Of a DNA stretch of 64,000 nucleotides, positions 10,648 to 20,258 are shown piece by piece (the stretch's first letter is position 1; the number at the start of each line of letters is the position of its first letter). Below the pieces are notes generated by a model. That model ran no database searches, was not told the DNA's origin, and was given only the letters and a program-made list of their open reading frames with translations. This DNA comes from Fulvivirga sp. M361 (GTDB lineage: Bacteria; Bacteroidota; Bacteroidia; Cytophagales; Cyclobacteriaceae), in the NCBI RefSeq assembly GCF_007097395.1, contig NZ_VKDC01000006.1, positions 124,001 through 188,000 on the forward strand, in the 5' to 3' direction. A program made the position numbers and the translations under genes.

Positions 10648-11418
10648 ATGAGCATTTTAGACAAATTTAAGTTAGAAGGAAAAATCGCGCTGGTGACCGG
10701 ATGCAAAAGGGGAATAGGGAAGGCCATGGCCGTTGGGCTGGCGGAAGCAGGTGCAGATATCATTGGAGTAAGCGCATCGCTGGAAAAGAATAGGAGCGAG
10801 GTGGAAAAAGAAGTCACCGCTCTTGGCCGGAAATTCAGTGCATATACCTGTGATTTTTCAGATAGAGCGTCTCTTTACAAATTCATCAAAGAAGTAAAAG
10901 GCGACTTTCCGGTAATAGATATTTTAGTAAACAATGCAGGGACCATCCTGAGGGCCCCGGCCGCTGAGCACCCGGATGAAATGTGGGACAAGGTGATAGA
11001 AGTCAACCAAAATGCACCATTCATCCTGACCCGTGAGATTGGAAAAGAGATGGTCAGCAGAGGAAGTGGGAAAATAGTGTTCACGGCTTCGCTGCTGACT
11101 TTTCAGGGAGGTATAACCGTACCCGGATATGCAGCGAGTAAAGGAGCTATCGGTCAGATGACCATGGCGTTTGCCAATGAATGGGCAGGCAAAGGAGTTA
11201 ATGTCAACGCCATTGCTCCCGGATACATTAGTACTGATAATACGGAAGCCCTTAGAAAGGACCCTGTTCGGGCAGAGTCCATTCTTTCCAGGATACCGGC
11301 AGGGCGATGGGGTAAGGCGGAAGATTTTGCAGGTCCGGTGGTATTTCTTTGCGCTGAAACTTCAGCATATATGCATGGGAGTATCATGCTGGTGGATGGA
11401 GGCTGGATGGGTAGATAA
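10648..11418 (+). CDS. SDR family reductase (KduD-like), probable 2,5-diketo-3-deoxy-L-galactonate reductase
   Basis: The 256-residue short-chain dehydrogenase/reductase shows the cofactor motif VTGCKRGIGKAMA, the NNAG motif (DILVNNAGTI), the catalytic YxxxK (YAASKGAIGQM) and a standard end (GSIMLVDGGWMGR). It closely resembles 2-deoxy-D-gluconate 3-dehydrogenase / KduD proteins. In the AHG pathway such an enzyme reduces the 5-keto group of 2,5-diketo-3-deoxy-L-galactonate to give 2-keto-3-deoxy-D-gluconate, thereby epimerising C5 together with the upstream dehydrogenase. That placement rests on operon context; a role in uronate breakdown is the alternative, but no uronate enzymes are nearby. 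KDG kinase and KDPG aldolase, needed to finish the route, are not in the window. Confidence 0.88.
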   Translation: MSILDKFKLEGKIALVTGCKRGIGKAMAVGLAEAGADIIGVSASLEKNRSEVEKEVTALGRKFSAYTCDFSDRASLYKFIKEVKGDFPVIDILVNNAGTILRAPAAEHPDEMWDKVIEVNQNAPFILTREIGKEMVSRGSGKIVFTASLLTFQGGITVPGYAASKGAIGQMTMAFANEWAGKGVNVNAIAPGYISTDNTEALRKDPVRAESILSRIPAGRWGKAEDFAGPVVFLCAETSAYMHGSIMLVDGGWMGR

Positions 11419-11446
11419 ATCAATGGAAAACCATAAGAACAAGAGC

Positions 11447-12901
11447 ATGTCAACAATTAAAACATATCAATTATTCATTAATGGGGCCTGGGTCAACGCG
11501 GCATCCGGAGAAACTGCAGATATCCTCAGTCCTTCCACAGAGGAAATAGTCGGAAGCGTTCAGGTAGGGGATGAAACCGATGCGCTTAAAGCCTTGCAGG
11601 CCGCCGAAAAAGCCCAGAAAGAATGGAAAAAAGTGCCTGCAAGGAAGCGTGCCGCGATCATGCGTGGTTTTGCCGCTGAAATAAGAAAAGAAAAAGACCG
11701 CCTGGCCGGGATACTGGTAAAAGAGCAGGGCAAACTATTTACACTGGCACAATTCGAAGTGGAGGTTACCGCTTCGTTCATTGAATATGCGTGTGACTGG
11801 GCCAGGCACATCGAAGGGGACATTGTTACTTCTGATAACTCCGGCGAGCATATCTGGATACACCGGATACCGAGAGGAGTGGTAGTGGCGATCACGGCAT
11901 GGAATTTTCCGCTGGCATTGGCGGGTCGCAAGATAGGTCCGGCGCTGGTGGCAGGTAACAGCATAGTGTTGAAACCCACACAAGAGACACCGCTTGCTAC
12001 CCTTGAACTAGCTGACATTGCCAAAAGATCAGGGCTGCCGGACGGACTACTGAACATCCTTACAGGGCAGGGAAGAGTGTTAGGGAATGCCCTGGTGGAA
12101 AGCCCCGTCACAAAGATGGTTACGATGACAGGGAGTACTCCTGCCGGACAGCAAATATTCAGAACAGCTGCTAATAACCTGACCCATGTTCAATTGGAGC
12201 TGGGAGGCAAAGCGCCGTGTATCGTTTTTAGCGATGCCGATATCGATCAGGCAGTTGAAGGGGCATTTCACTCACGATTTGATAACTGCGGTCAGGTATG
12301 TACCTGTAATGAGCGCTTGTATCTCCACGAAGACATCTACGATGCCTTTATGGAGAAATTCATGAGTAAGGTAAAAGCGTTGAAAATAGGAGACCCTATG
12401 GACCCTGCTACTGATATGGGACCTAAGGTAAACCAGTCAGAATTAAGGAACATGGAACACTTGGTAGCCAAAAGTATAGAGGAGGGCGCCACCATAGCTT
12501 TTGGCGGGAAGAGCCCTGAAGGAAAGCAGTTCGAAAAAGGGTACTGGTTTGAGCCCACTATCATTACGGATGTCAGACAGGACATGACCATTGTCCACGA
12601 AGAGTCTTTCGGACCCATACTGCCGGTGATAAAGTTTACGGATTTTGATCAGGTGATGGAATATGCGAATGACTGCGCGTATGGATTGGCTGCTATGGTC
12701 TTCACCAGAGACATGCGTAAGATCATGCGCTGTAACGACGAATTGGAATTTGGTGAGATTTATGTCAACAGGGGGCACGGTGAACAATACCAGGGGTTCC
12801 ACAACGGGTACAAATTGAGCGGAAGCGGAGGAGAAGACGGTAAATATGGATTCGACCAGTACATGGAAAAGAAAACGTTTTATGTCAACTACGACGCCTA
12901 A
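11447..12901 (+). CDS. AldA-like aldehyde dehydrogenase, probable 3,6-anhydro-L-galactose dehydrogenase
   Basis: The 484-residue NAD(P)-dependent aldehyde dehydrogenase is predicted to oxidise 3,6-anhydro-L-galactose to 3,6-anhydro-L-galactonate, the first step of AHG use. Visible motifs are the [12 protein letters not shown] block, the general base in LELGGKAP (Glu251) and the nucleophile in NCGQVCTC (Cys285). The protein aligns well by eye with E. coli AldA (lactaldehyde dehydrogenase), and counting from 11447 places both catalytic residues at the AldA positions, which supports this start. A second in-frame ATG lies at 11423, and the frame stays open further upstream inside the SDR gene (to 11171), which I regard as spurious. 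The AHG assignment is inferred from the adjoining cycloisomerase gene; lactaldehyde is the alternative substrate and would link to rhamnose use elsewhere in the window. Confidence 0.88.
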   Translation: MSTIKTYQLFINGAWVNAASGETADILSPSTEEIVGSVQVGDETDALKALQAAEKAQKEWKKVPARKRAAIMRGFAAEIRKEKDRLAGILVKEQGKLFTLAQFEVEVTASFIEYACDWARHIEGDIVTSDNSGEHIWIHRIPRGVVVAITAWNFPLALAGRKIGPALVAGNSIVLKPTQETPLATLELADIAKRSGLPDGLLNILTGQGRVLGNALVESPVTKMVTMTGSTPAGQQIFRTAANNLTHVQLELGGKAPCIVFSDADIDQAVEGAFHSRFDNCGQVCTCNERLYLHEDIYDAFMEKFMSKVKALKIGDPMDPATDMGPKVNQSELRNMEHLVAKSIEEGATIAFGGKSPEGKQFEKGYWFEPTIITDVRQDMTIVHEESFGPILPVIKFTDFDQVMEYANDCAYGLAAMVFTRDMRKIMRCNDELEFGEIYVNRGHGEQYQGFHNGYKLSGSGGEDGKYGFDQYMEKKTFYVNYDA

Positions 12902-12930
12902 GTGGTGTTCAGACCATTCGGAGTTTAACT

Positions 12931-14025
12931 ATGACAAATACGATAAAAAATATAGAAGTCAGGCTGTTTGAAATACCTCTTCCGGAGGTGTTATCAGATG
13001 CAAAACACGGGGACCATTTTCATTTCGAGTTGATCACCGTAACGACCACTTTAGAAGACGGGAGCACAGGTACGGGATATACCTACACAGGAGGAAAGGG
13101 AGGCCAGGCGATATGGGCGATGCTACAAACTGACCTGATACCGGCACTCATTGGCAAAGACGGATCGGACATAGCATCGATCTATGATTTTATGGAATGG
13201 CACATCCATTATGTAGGCCGTGGAGGCATTGCTGCGTTTGCTATTTCAGCCATAGATATTTCCCTTTGGGATATTCATTGTAAAAAAGCCGGTCAACCTT
13301 TGTGGAAGATCGCTGGCGGGGCAGGTAATACATGTAAGGCGTATTGCGGAGGTATTGACCTCATGTTTCCTCTGGACAAACTGCTGAACAATGTCAGGGG
13401 CTACCTCGAAGATGGGTTCAACGCAGTCAAAATAAAGATCGGACGTAGTGACCTTCGTGAAGATATTGAACGCATCAAAGCCGTTCGGGAACTCATAGGT
13501 GATGAAGTGACCTTTATGGTAGATGCCAACTACTCCATGAGTGTGGAGCAGGCCATTGCAGCGGCCGAAGCTTTTAAACCGTATGACATTTTCTGGTTTG
13601 AAGAACCTACCATTCCTGACAATTACAAAGGCTATGGGGAAATAGCGGATGCGACCGGCATGCCACTGGCCATGGGAGAAAACCTGCATACCATTCATGA
13701 ATTTGAATATGCCTTTGATCAGGCCAAACTTTCCTTTATTCAGCCGGACGCCTCTAACTGCGGTGGCATATCGGGATGGTTGAAAGCCGCCGAACTTTCA
13801 CGGGAACATGGCATACCCGTTTGTTCACATGGCATGCAGGAGTTACATGTCAGTCTGGTCTCTGCCCAATCCAATGCCGGGTGGCTGGAAGTGCATAGCT
13901 TCCCTATCGACCAGTATACCACACGTCCGCTTGTAGTGGAAGATCATAGGGCCGTAGCGCCGGCCCAGCCAGGTACAGGAGTAGTATTTGACTGGGATAA
14001 ACTTACTCCATATGAATTAACATAG
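12931..14025 (+). CDS. Enolase-superfamily cycloisomerase, probable 3,6-anhydro-L-galactonate cycloisomerase
   Basis: The 364-residue protein is a member of the mandelate racemase/muconate-lactonizing subgroup of the enolase superfamily. It has the catalytic KxK (VKIKIG, Lys167/Lys169), three metal-ligand acids (VDANYS Asp198, FEEPT Glu224, MGENL Glu250) and a late histidine in CSHGMQELH (His300). Family members in agar degraders open the anhydro ring of 3,6-anhydro-L-galactonate to yield 2-keto-3-deoxy-L-galactonate. This product feeds the dehydrogenase/reductase pair encoded upstream. Position directly after the AHG dehydrogenase gene (29-base gap) is the arrangement expected for that pathway. 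A generic sugar-acid dehydratase is the fallback annotation. Confidence 0.87.
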   Translation: MTNTIKNIEVRLFEIPLPEVLSDAKHGDHFHFELITVTTTLEDGSTGTGYTYTGGKGGQAIWAMLQTDLIPALIGKDGSDIASIYDFMEWHIHYVGRGGIAAFAISAIDISLWDIHCKKAGQPLWKIAGGAGNTCKAYCGGIDLMFPLDKLLNNVRGYLEDGFNAVKIKIGRSDLREDIERIKAVRELIGDEVTFMVDANYSMSVEQAIAAAEAFKPYDIFWFEEPTIPDNYKGYGEIADATGMPLAMGENLHTIHEFEYAFDQAKLSFIQPDASNCGGISGWLKAAELSREHGIPVCSHGMQELHVSLVSAQSNAGWLEVHSFPIDQYTTRPLVVEDHRAVAPAQPGTGVVFDWDKLTPYELT

Positions 14026-14044
14026 ACCATAAAATCATTCTCCT

Positions 14045-15088
14045 ATGCAAATAAAGAAAAGACACTTTGGTACTTACCAGGACCAAAACATTGATCAATA
14101 TATCCTTACCAATAACCAGGGGATGAGGGTAAAGATCATTACCTATGGGGCCACTATAACGTCCATGACCATTCCCGGAGAGAGGGGTGACCTGGACCTT
14201 GTTTGTGGATTTGATACGTTGGAAGGGTATTTTTCAGCAGCATATAGCAAAAATGCCCCTTACTTTGGCTGCACTGTAGGCCGATATGCTTCCAGGATCA
14301 AAGACGGTAAATTTTCCCTTAACGGAATAGATTATACACTGGCAGTGAATGACGGATCGAATCATCTTCACGGAGGGGTAAAAGGGTTTGATAAAAAAGT
14401 ATGGAGGGCTGAGGTCATGCAGGACCGGGAGGAGCCAAGGGTGGTCATGTTCCTGAGTAGCCCTCACTTGGAGGAGGGTTATCCGGGAAACGTGGAAGTA
14501 GAAGTCAGTTTTGGTTTGAATCATAAAAATGAACTATCCATTCGCTATTCAGCAGTGACTGACCAGGCCACGCCGCTTTCATTGACCAATCATACCTACT
14601 TCAATCTATCCGGTTTTAAACACACCATAGAAAACCATAAAGCCATTATATTTTCTGATAAGCATCTTGCTCCGGATCAAACCAATGTACCGGTAGGGGC
14701 TGTCGAAAACCTGTCGGGATCACCGGCTGATCTAAGTGGTGGGAAGCTTTTGAAAAGTGCTTTTGAAGGATTGGAAACAGGCTTTGAGCATTATTTTCTT
14801 TTCGATAAAAAATGGGGTGAACGTACCAAAGCTGCCATGTTTACCGATACAGATACAGGAAGAACATTGGAAATAGAAACCACAGAGCCCGGCATGCTCT
14901 TTTACTCCGGTTACTTTACTTCTGATGAATTACGACGTGAAAGCGGTCCCCAATATGGAAAATATCGCGGTTTTTGTTGTGAAACGCACCGTTATCCGAA
15001 TGGGCCGAACATAAAGAACGCCCCGGGGTCCATTACCGGACCTGGAGAAAAATATACCAGCGAGACGATTTACAGACTCGGATGGTAA
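14045..15088 (+). CDS. galM: Aldose 1-epimerase (galactose mutarotase)
   Basis: The 347-residue cytoplasmic mutarotase interconverts the alpha and beta anomers of galactose before the Leloir pathway. Recognisable blocks are DLVCGFDTLEGY, GRYASRI, the histidine motif SNHLHGGVKGFDK, LTNHTYFNLSG and the C-terminal glutamate region ETTEPGMLFYSG followed by FCCETHRYPNGPN. All are standard GalM features, and the length is typical. It sits 19 bases after the cycloisomerase gene. It serves the galactose half of agarobiose released by the GH2 and GH117 enzymes, as the preceding genes serve the anhydrogalactose half. No galactokinase or uridylyltransferase is present in the window. Confidence 0.92.
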   Translation: MQIKKRHFGTYQDQNIDQYILTNNQGMRVKIITYGATITSMTIPGERGDLDLVCGFDTLEGYFSAAYSKNAPYFGCTVGRYASRIKDGKFSLNGIDYTLAVNDGSNHLHGGVKGFDKKVWRAEVMQDREEPRVVMFLSSPHLEEGYPGNVEVEVSFGLNHKNELSIRYSAVTDQATPLSLTNHTYFNLSGFKHTIENHKAIIFSDKHLAPDQTNVPVGAVENLSGSPADLSGGKLLKSAFEGLETGFEHYFLFDKKWGERTKAAMFTDTDTGRTLEIETTEPGMLFYSGYFTSDELRRESGPQYGKYRGFCCETHRYPNGPNIKNAPGSITGPGEKYTSETIYRLGW

Positions 15089-15124
15089 CAAAAAAAATAC
15101 TGCACTTAACTAAACATAGAAAAA

Positions 15125-16144
15125 ATGACTGAAGGAGTTATATGGGCAATACTAGCGGGATTAATGCTGGGACTTTATGCCCTTCCGGAAAAATTCACCA
15201 AAGGCTTTAAGTTTGAAAACACCTGGGGACTGTTCTTTATGCTGACGATGTTCGTTGTCCCTGTTATTGCTTCACTTACATTGATCAAAGGGTTTGGACA
15301 GGTCTTTGGTGCAGTTCCTACGGATGTATTGGTAAAAATGGCCATAGCCAGCTTTCTATGGGGCATCGGAGTAATGATGTGGGGAAAAGCGATTAATCAT
15401 ATTGGTTTGTCGCTGGGGTTTTCCTTATTCATAGGAACCGTGATCCTGATAGGCTCTGTTCTTCCTTTTTTAGTGGATGGTGTGCCGGAACAAAATACAT
15501 TTTTGACTATCATGGGAGGCATTGTAGTGGTGCTCATCGGGGTGATTGCCAATGGAAAAGCTGGCCTGGTAAGAGAGGCGGATGAAAAAACAGGAGGTAC
15601 TCCCACAGGGGAAGAAGGAAAAGGGTCTATGGGTACCGGAATTCTAATTGCTGTAGTTGGGGGACTTTTGGCAACAGGCTTTAGTTATGCCAATGCCGTT
15701 GGTCGTCCGCTTTTACATGAAGCTTGCCAGGCAGCCGGTAATGCTGATTGGGTAACTGCCGTGGCGGTGATGTTCCCTATATTTATAAGTGGCGGGCTGG
15801 TGATGGCAGCCTATTTCGCCTGGCAGCTGGGTCAGAAGAAGGCCTGGGGGGATTTTAAGACATCACACTTTACCCGTAACCTGGTATTGATTTTGGTCAT
15901 GGCTGTGTTTCATTATGCAGCCTCGGCCTTATTTGCTTTTGCCGCCTTCAAATTAGGCGGTATGGGAAATACTGTGGGGTATGCCATATTTAATACGGCC
16001 TGTGTTGCTACGGCTATTGTAAGTGGCATAGTTACCAAAGAATGGATAAATGCCTCGTCCAAAGCGAAACGTTTCCTGTATTTTGGCCTGACATGTATGA
16101 TTGCAGGGATCGTCATAGTAGCGATCGGTAATGGGCTGTCATAA
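15125..16144 (+). CDS. RhaT-type sugar/proton symporter
   Basis: The 339-residue inner-membrane transporter has about ten hydrophobic segments and an overall organisation like the L-rhamnose/proton symporter RhaT (drug/metabolite transporter superfamily). The start GVIWAILAGLMLGLYALPEKF and GIGVMMWGKAINHIGLSLGF are diagnostic. Its location between the mutarotase and GH117 genes suggests import of a product of agar breakdown, such as anhydro-L-galactose or galactose, rather than rhamnose. That substrate is inference. Rhamnose catabolic genes do occur about 32 kb downstream, so rhamnose transport remains possible. The gene is spaced 36 bases from galM and 42 bases from GH117. Confidence 0.85.
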   Translation: MTEGVIWAILAGLMLGLYALPEKFTKGFKFENTWGLFFMLTMFVVPVIASLTLIKGFGQVFGAVPTDVLVKMAIASFLWGIGVMMWGKAINHIGLSLGFSLFIGTVILIGSVLPFLVDGVPEQNTFLTIMGGIVVVLIGVIANGKAGLVREADEKTGGTPTGEEGKGSMGTGILIAVVGGLLATGFSYANAVGRPLLHEACQAAGNADWVTAVAVMFPIFISGGLVMAAYFAWQLGQKKAWGDFKTSHFTRNLVLILVMAVFHYAASALFAFAAFKLGGMGNTVGYAIFNTACVATAIVSGIVTKEWINASSKAKRFLYFGLTCMIAGIVIVAIGNGLS

Positions 16145-16186
16145 CTATCTAACCCTCGAATTGAAAATTTAATAAAAATCATAACT

Positions 16187-17416
16187 ATGAGATCAAATTT
16201 AAGCTATCCTGTCCTCATCATCCTGTTGGCTCTTTATTCCACTGCCTGTGGACCTGATTCACAAAATCAAGCGGTTACACCTACGGAAGAGGTAAGTGAA
16301 ATTTCACCCGAACAAATAGACCATCTGGGCATTACTAACCCGGATAAATTAAGCGCTGCTTCAAAGCGGGCGCTGAAGTGGCCTGACGTAGGGAACGAAT
16401 GGTTCGGTGAATTCCGGGTGTTTGACCTGAAAGGAGACCTGGCCTATGAAGAGGGCGTAGTACGAAGGGATCCAAGCGCTATGATTTATGAAGAGGGTAA
16501 GTATTTCGTCTGGTATTCCAAAAGCACCGGGCCATCCCAGGGCTTTGGCGGCAATGTAGAAGTGGATAAGGTGTTCCCCTGGGACCGTTGTGATATCTGG
16601 TATGCCACTTCCGAAGACGGCTGGACGTGGAAAGAGGAAGGCCCCGCAGTAAAAAGAGGTGCCAAAGGAGCTTACGACGACCGATCTGTTTTTACCGTTG
16701 AGATCATGGCGCACGAAGGAAAATACTACCTCTGCTATCAAACGGTCAAATCACCCTATAATGTACGTGTTAAAAACCAGGTGGGACTGGCCTGGGCAGA
16801 TTCGCCGCATGGCCCATGGACAAAGAGTGAAAAACCCATATTGAGCCCGGCAGACAATGGTGTTTGGAAAGGGGAAGAGCAAAATCGCTTTAATGTAGTC
16901 CGAAAGGGAGATTTTGATAGTCACAAAGTACATGATCCTTGTATTTTGCACTATAAGGGTAAATTTTATCTTTACTACAAAGGAGAGCAGATGGGGGAAG
17001 AGATCACCTTCGGAGGGCGTCAGATCAGGCATGGGGTAGCCATTGCGGATGATCCGCTTGGGCCATACGTTAAATCTCCCTATAACCCGATATCGAACAG
17101 CGGTCATGAAATATGTGTATGGCCGTTTCAAGGCGGGATTGGATCATTGATCACAACGGACGGACCAGAGAAAAATACCATTCAATGGTCACCCGATGGG
17201 ATCAATTTTGAGATCCAATCCGTAATAAAAGGCGCGCCACATGCTATCGGGCTGAACCGGGCATTGGCGGATACCGATACCGAACCGTTCAAGATCTTCG
17301 AATGGGGCCTGACGCATCAATATAAGAACAGTGATTACCAGTATATTCGGAGGTTTAGCGGAAAAAGAAGGGTCAATCACGTGGCCAAAGGAGCCAGTGC
17401 TAAAACGAACCAATAG
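16187..17416 (+). CDS. GH117 exo-alpha-1,3-(3,6-anhydro)-L-galactosidase lipoprotein
   Basis: The 409-residue lipoprotein has its lipid cysteine at residue 21 in STACGPDSQ. It is predicted to release 3,6-anhydro-L-galactose from the non-reducing end of neoagaro-oligosaccharides. An N-terminal helical segment ([13 protein letters not shown]) precedes a five-bladed beta-propeller fold. Key residues are Asp95 in RRDPSAM, Asp250 in KVHDPCIL and the adjacent His307-Glu308 in SGHEICVW. Their mutual spacing agrees with what I recall for characterised GH117 enzymes, where these are the base, the pKa modulator and the unusual histidine acid with its neighbour. The product feeds directly into the AHG dehydrogenase encoded five genes upstream. 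This gene ends the catabolic series; a regulator follows after a 130-base gap. Confidence 0.93.
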   Translation: MRSNLSYPVLIILLALYSTACGPDSQNQAVTPTEEVSEISPEQIDHLGITNPDKLSAASKRALKWPDVGNEWFGEFRVFDLKGDLAYEEGVVRRDPSAMIYEEGKYFVWYSKSTGPSQGFGGNVEVDKVFPWDRCDIWYATSEDGWTWKEEGPAVKRGAKGAYDDRSVFTVEIMAHEGKYYLCYQTVKSPYNVRVKNQVGLAWADSPHGPWTKSEKPILSPADNGVWKGEEQNRFNVVRKGDFDSHKVHDPCILHYKGKFYLYYKGEQMGEEITFGGRQIRHGVAIADDPLGPYVKSPYNPISNSGHEICVWPFQGGIGSLITTDGPEKNTIQWSPDGINFEIQSVIKGAPHAIGLNRALADTDTEPFKIFEWGLTHQYKNSDYQYIRRFSGKRRVNHVAKGASAKTNQ

Positions 17417-17458
17417 GTTATCGATCATCGGACAGTTCGAGGAGTAAGAAGTTAACGT

Positions 17459-17546
17459 TTTTCGGGGTCATGTCAGTGTTGTATCCTTTTGATATCTGAT
17501 ATTTACAAGTAAGTTACAGACTGTTGTATCATTTAGACCCCGAAAA
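17459..17546. promoter_or_regulatory. Inverted and direct repeats in front of the AraC-type regulator gene
   Basis: A perfect 11-bp inverted repeat, TTTTCGGGGTC at 17459-17469 and GACCCCGAAAA at 17536-17546, brackets the gap between the GH117 gene and the regulator. Inside it the 9-bp word TGTTGTATC occurs twice in the same orientation, at 17477-17485 and 17522-17530. Paired direct repeats are typical AraC binding sites, so this could be an autoregulatory or attenuation region. The long inverted repeat could instead form a large RNA stem. Both readings are inference from pattern alone. Confidence 0.4.
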
Positions 17547-17548
17547 GC

Positions 17549-18736
17549 ATTTTCGATTTTTTAAATATTGTTATTCTGGTTGGAATAGTTCAGGGTGTTT
17601 TGCTGACTATTTTGATTTTCCATAAATACATCAGCCTGTTTGCCAATCGCTTTTTAGGGGCCTTGATGTTTTTTTATTCGATCAGTTTGCTACATCTCCT
17701 GCTGGAAGAGACAGGCTATTATTTGACGCACCCTCATTTGATGTTTGTCCTCTTGAGTATGATCTTTTTGATTGGTCCGCTACACTTTCTCTATGTTAAA
17801 CACCTCATCCGCCCTTCGCCAAAATTTAGCGCCAAAGAGTGGCTGCACTTTTTGCCTTTTGTCCTCTACCTGGTAAGCCTGGCACCAGACTTTCTTACAC
17901 CGGCAGAAGAGATGCGGGTAGTGGCAGAGGCCAGCGCGAATGACCATATACCGGCGCAGTTTTTATGGCTGAATTGGGTTTTTGCCATGCAGTTGCTGGC
18001 CTACATGTTCGTGACCATTTTATGGCTTAAAAGATATGCTTTGGACATAAAGGATGTTTTTTCCAGCCTGGATAAAGTCAGGCTGGACTGGCTGCGAAAT
18101 ATCACTTATATGGCAACGGCTGTGGTATTTATTTTCTTCAGTGAAAATGTGCTGCTCATGAATGGTATTAACCTGTCTGATTTCAATTTAAGCTCTACCT
18201 TAACCGCGGTGTATGTATATACTATGGGTTACCTTGGGATATCGAAATCCGAAATATTTAGCCAACCGGAAGTAGCCAGATCGATGGAACAGCTACCTGG
18301 CCTGGGAGGTCATGACAATGTTCAGAATAACGAAAGGGTAGAAGAAGCAGAAAAAAAATATCAAAAATCGGGGCTGTCAGCAGAAGTAGCCGGTAAGCAC
18401 CTGGAACGATTACTGAGGTTGATGGAGGAAGAAGCACCGTATACGGACAGTAGTTTAACCTTACTTCAGTTGTCACAAAAAATGTCTATTTCACCCCACC
18501 ATTTATCGGAAGTAATTAATTCCCGGCTAAATCAAAAGTTTTTCGATTTCATCAATCAATACCGGGTAGCAAAGGTGGCCCAGGACCTTTCGGATGAGAA
18601 GAAACAACATTTTACACTACTTGCCATCGCTCATGATGCCGGCTTTAACTCAAAATCTTCTTTCAATACGATATTTAAAAAACAGACTGGCCTGACACCC
18701 TCTGAGTATCGAAAGGAATTAAAGGCTAAGACATAA
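17549..18736 (+). CDS. Membrane-anchored AraC-family transcriptional regulator of the agar locus
   Basis: The regulator has an N-terminal half of several transmembrane helices (MLTILIFHKYISLFANR, LGALMFFYSISLLHLLL, HLMFVLLSMIFLIGPLHFL and further segments) and a C-terminal AraC DNA-binding domain. The latter runs from LLQLSQKMSISPHHLSEVIN to FNTIFKKQTGLTPSEYRKEL. The first conventional start is a TTG at 17600. That would cut into the first membrane helix; the same frame is open back to 17537 and reads IFDFLNIVILVGIVQGVL, which is what related proteins have at their N-terminus. I therefore place the start at the ATT at 17549 and treat it as uncertain. It lies at the end of the agar gene series on the same strand and probably senses the substrate or a membrane signal. 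Confidence 0.85.
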   Translation: MFDFLNIVILVGIVQGVLLTILIFHKYISLFANRFLGALMFFYSISLLHLLLEETGYYLTHPHLMFVLLSMIFLIGPLHFLYVKHLIRPSPKFSAKEWLHFLPFVLYLVSLAPDFLTPAEEMRVVAEASANDHIPAQFLWLNWVFAMQLLAYMFVTILWLKRYALDIKDVFSSLDKVRLDWLRNITYMATAVVFIFFSENVLLMNGINLSDFNLSSTLTAVYVYTMGYLGISKSEIFSQPEVARSMEQLPGLGGHDNVQNNERVEEAEKKYQKSGLSAEVAGKHLERLLRLMEEEAPYTDSSLTLLQLSQKMSISPHHLSEVINSRLNQKFFDFINQYRVAKVAQDLSDEKKQHFTLLAIAHDAGFNSKSSFNTIFKKQTGLTPSEYRKELKAKT

Positions 18737-19028
18737 TAGAAAAGAAAAATACCGGCGGTCACTACGAAGGAGGTCATGATTGCATGCTGTCGCTGAAGCT
18801 TTCCCCGAGGTCATAGCCTTTGGAGAAGAACTTAGCATAGAAGCCGGTACTCTCACCATTGTGTAATGAAAAGAATTACAAAATCCTATTCCTGAACCAG
18901 TAAGCCTGATGTTATTGCCATAAACCCGCCAGATGGATGCATTACCGGTAAGATTGTCTCATTTTTCCAATTTTGAATCGTTTAAAGAGGCTTCTTTTGC
19001 CAAAGAATGAACTTCAAAACTACAAGAA

Positions 19029-20237
19029 ATGCAACACCTCCATGAACTGGCAAAAGCGCATCTTTCATTTTTGTGTGAAAAGATTACGAATAGATGTGTC
19101 GGGAGTAAAGGCAATTTATCCGCAACAAACTTCTTCAGCGAACAGCTAGAGAACTATAATTGGCAAGTAGAGCGTCAGGCATTTGAGGCCTTTGACTGGG
19201 AAAGTGAATATGCTTGTATTGAAATAGGTGAATTAGTGTTAAAAGCTTTTTCAAGCCCGTATAGTAACTCTTGTAACCTTAAAACTGAAGTTGAAATTGT
19301 TTCCACGATAGAAGAACTGAAAAAAACAGATACGGTCGACAAGATTCTGATCGTAAAAGGAGAACTGTCCATAGAACAACTAATGCCAAAGAATTTTGTG
19401 TTTTACAATCCGGACCATCATAAAAACATCCTTGCCTCACTTGAAAACAGCCGTGCCCTGGCCTTTATATTCATTGTCGGAAAATCGGGTTTCTACGAAG
19501 GCGGAGAGTACCCGTTTCCTATCATTGAAGATGGCGACTTTATGATCCCTTCCGTATTCATTTCGGAAGAAGATGGTGAGCAATTGCTCATGCATAAACC
19601 CAAAATGCTAAAACTGATATCAAGAACCAAAAAAATACCTTCAAAGGGCTATAACGTTATCGGGAGACAAGGCCATGGCAATGGAAAAAGAATTACAATT
19701 ACAGCGCATATCGATGCGAAAAAAGGTTCGTCGGGAGCCATTGATAATGGCACAGGTGTGGTAACTATGCTATTATTATCGGAATTATTGAAAGATTATA
19801 TCGGCAATTATCAAATAGAGTTAGTAGCACTCAATGGTGAAGATTATTATTCAGTGCCCGGACAAATGACTTACCTTAAGAACAACAAGGATAATTTCAG
19901 TGATATTGCGTTAAATATAAACATAGACGGTGCCGGTTTAAACATAGGTAAGACAGCTTATGCTTTGATAAATTTGCCTGACGTACAGATAAACAAAGCC
20001 AGAGATGTTTTTAAGCAGTTTTCAGGTTTCGTAGAAGGTAAGCCTTGGCTGCAGGGAGACCACAGCATGTTTTTGCAGTTTGGGGTCCCTGCAATAGCCA
20101 TATCGTCGGAATGGTTGTTAGATAATTTACAAACTCAACGGATAACACACACCGAAAATGATACTATGAGTAGGGTAGATTTGGATAAAGTAATAGAATT
20201 GGCAAATGCCATTTGTACGTTGATCTATAAATTGTAA
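19029..20237 (+). CDS. M28-family zinc peptidase-like protein
   Basis: The 402-residue protein has the architecture of bacterial M28 aminopeptidases: an N-terminal part interrupted by a PA-type insert (about residues 70-190), then the metallopeptidase domain. Metal-site motifs are ITAHIDAKKG, AIDNGTGVV, ALNGEDYYSVPG, NINIDGAG and a late THTENDTM histidine. The usual EE pair appears as ED, so activity should be tested rather than assumed. There is no signal peptide, which suggests a cytoplasmic protein. It is followed 21 bases later by an AraC-type gene, and the two look like an operon. Parts of this gene reappear in the degenerate sequence at 27.9-28.3 kb. The preceding 290 bases (18737-19028) show no convincing gene. 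Confidence 0.82.
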   Translation: MQHLHELAKAHLSFLCEKITNRCVGSKGNLSATNFFSEQLENYNWQVERQAFEAFDWESEYACIEIGELVLKAFSSPYSNSCNLKTEVEIVSTIEELKKTDTVDKILIVKGELSIEQLMPKNFVFYNPDHHKNILASLENSRALAFIFIVGKSGFYEGGEYPFPIIEDGDFMIPSVFISEEDGEQLLMHKPKMLKLISRTKKIPSKGYNVIGRQGHGNGKRITITAHIDAKKGSSGAIDNGTGVVTMLLLSELLKDYIGNYQIELVALNGEDYYSVPGQMTYLKNNKDNFSDIALNINIDGAGLNIGKTAYALINLPDVQINKARDVFKQFSGFVEGKPWLQGDHSMFLQFGVPAIAISSEWLLDNLQTQRITHTENDTMSRVDLDKVIELANAICTLIYKL

Positions 20238-20258
20238 AATATTGCGAGTAAAGTAGCT

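Noticed and set aside
11171-11446. Upstream extension of the aldehyde dehydrogenase frame into the SDR gene
   Set aside because: It overlaps the conserved C-terminal third of the SDR protein, has non-protein-like composition, and counting from 11447 puts both catalytic residues at the E. coli AldA positions. An ATG at 11423 remains a minor alternative.
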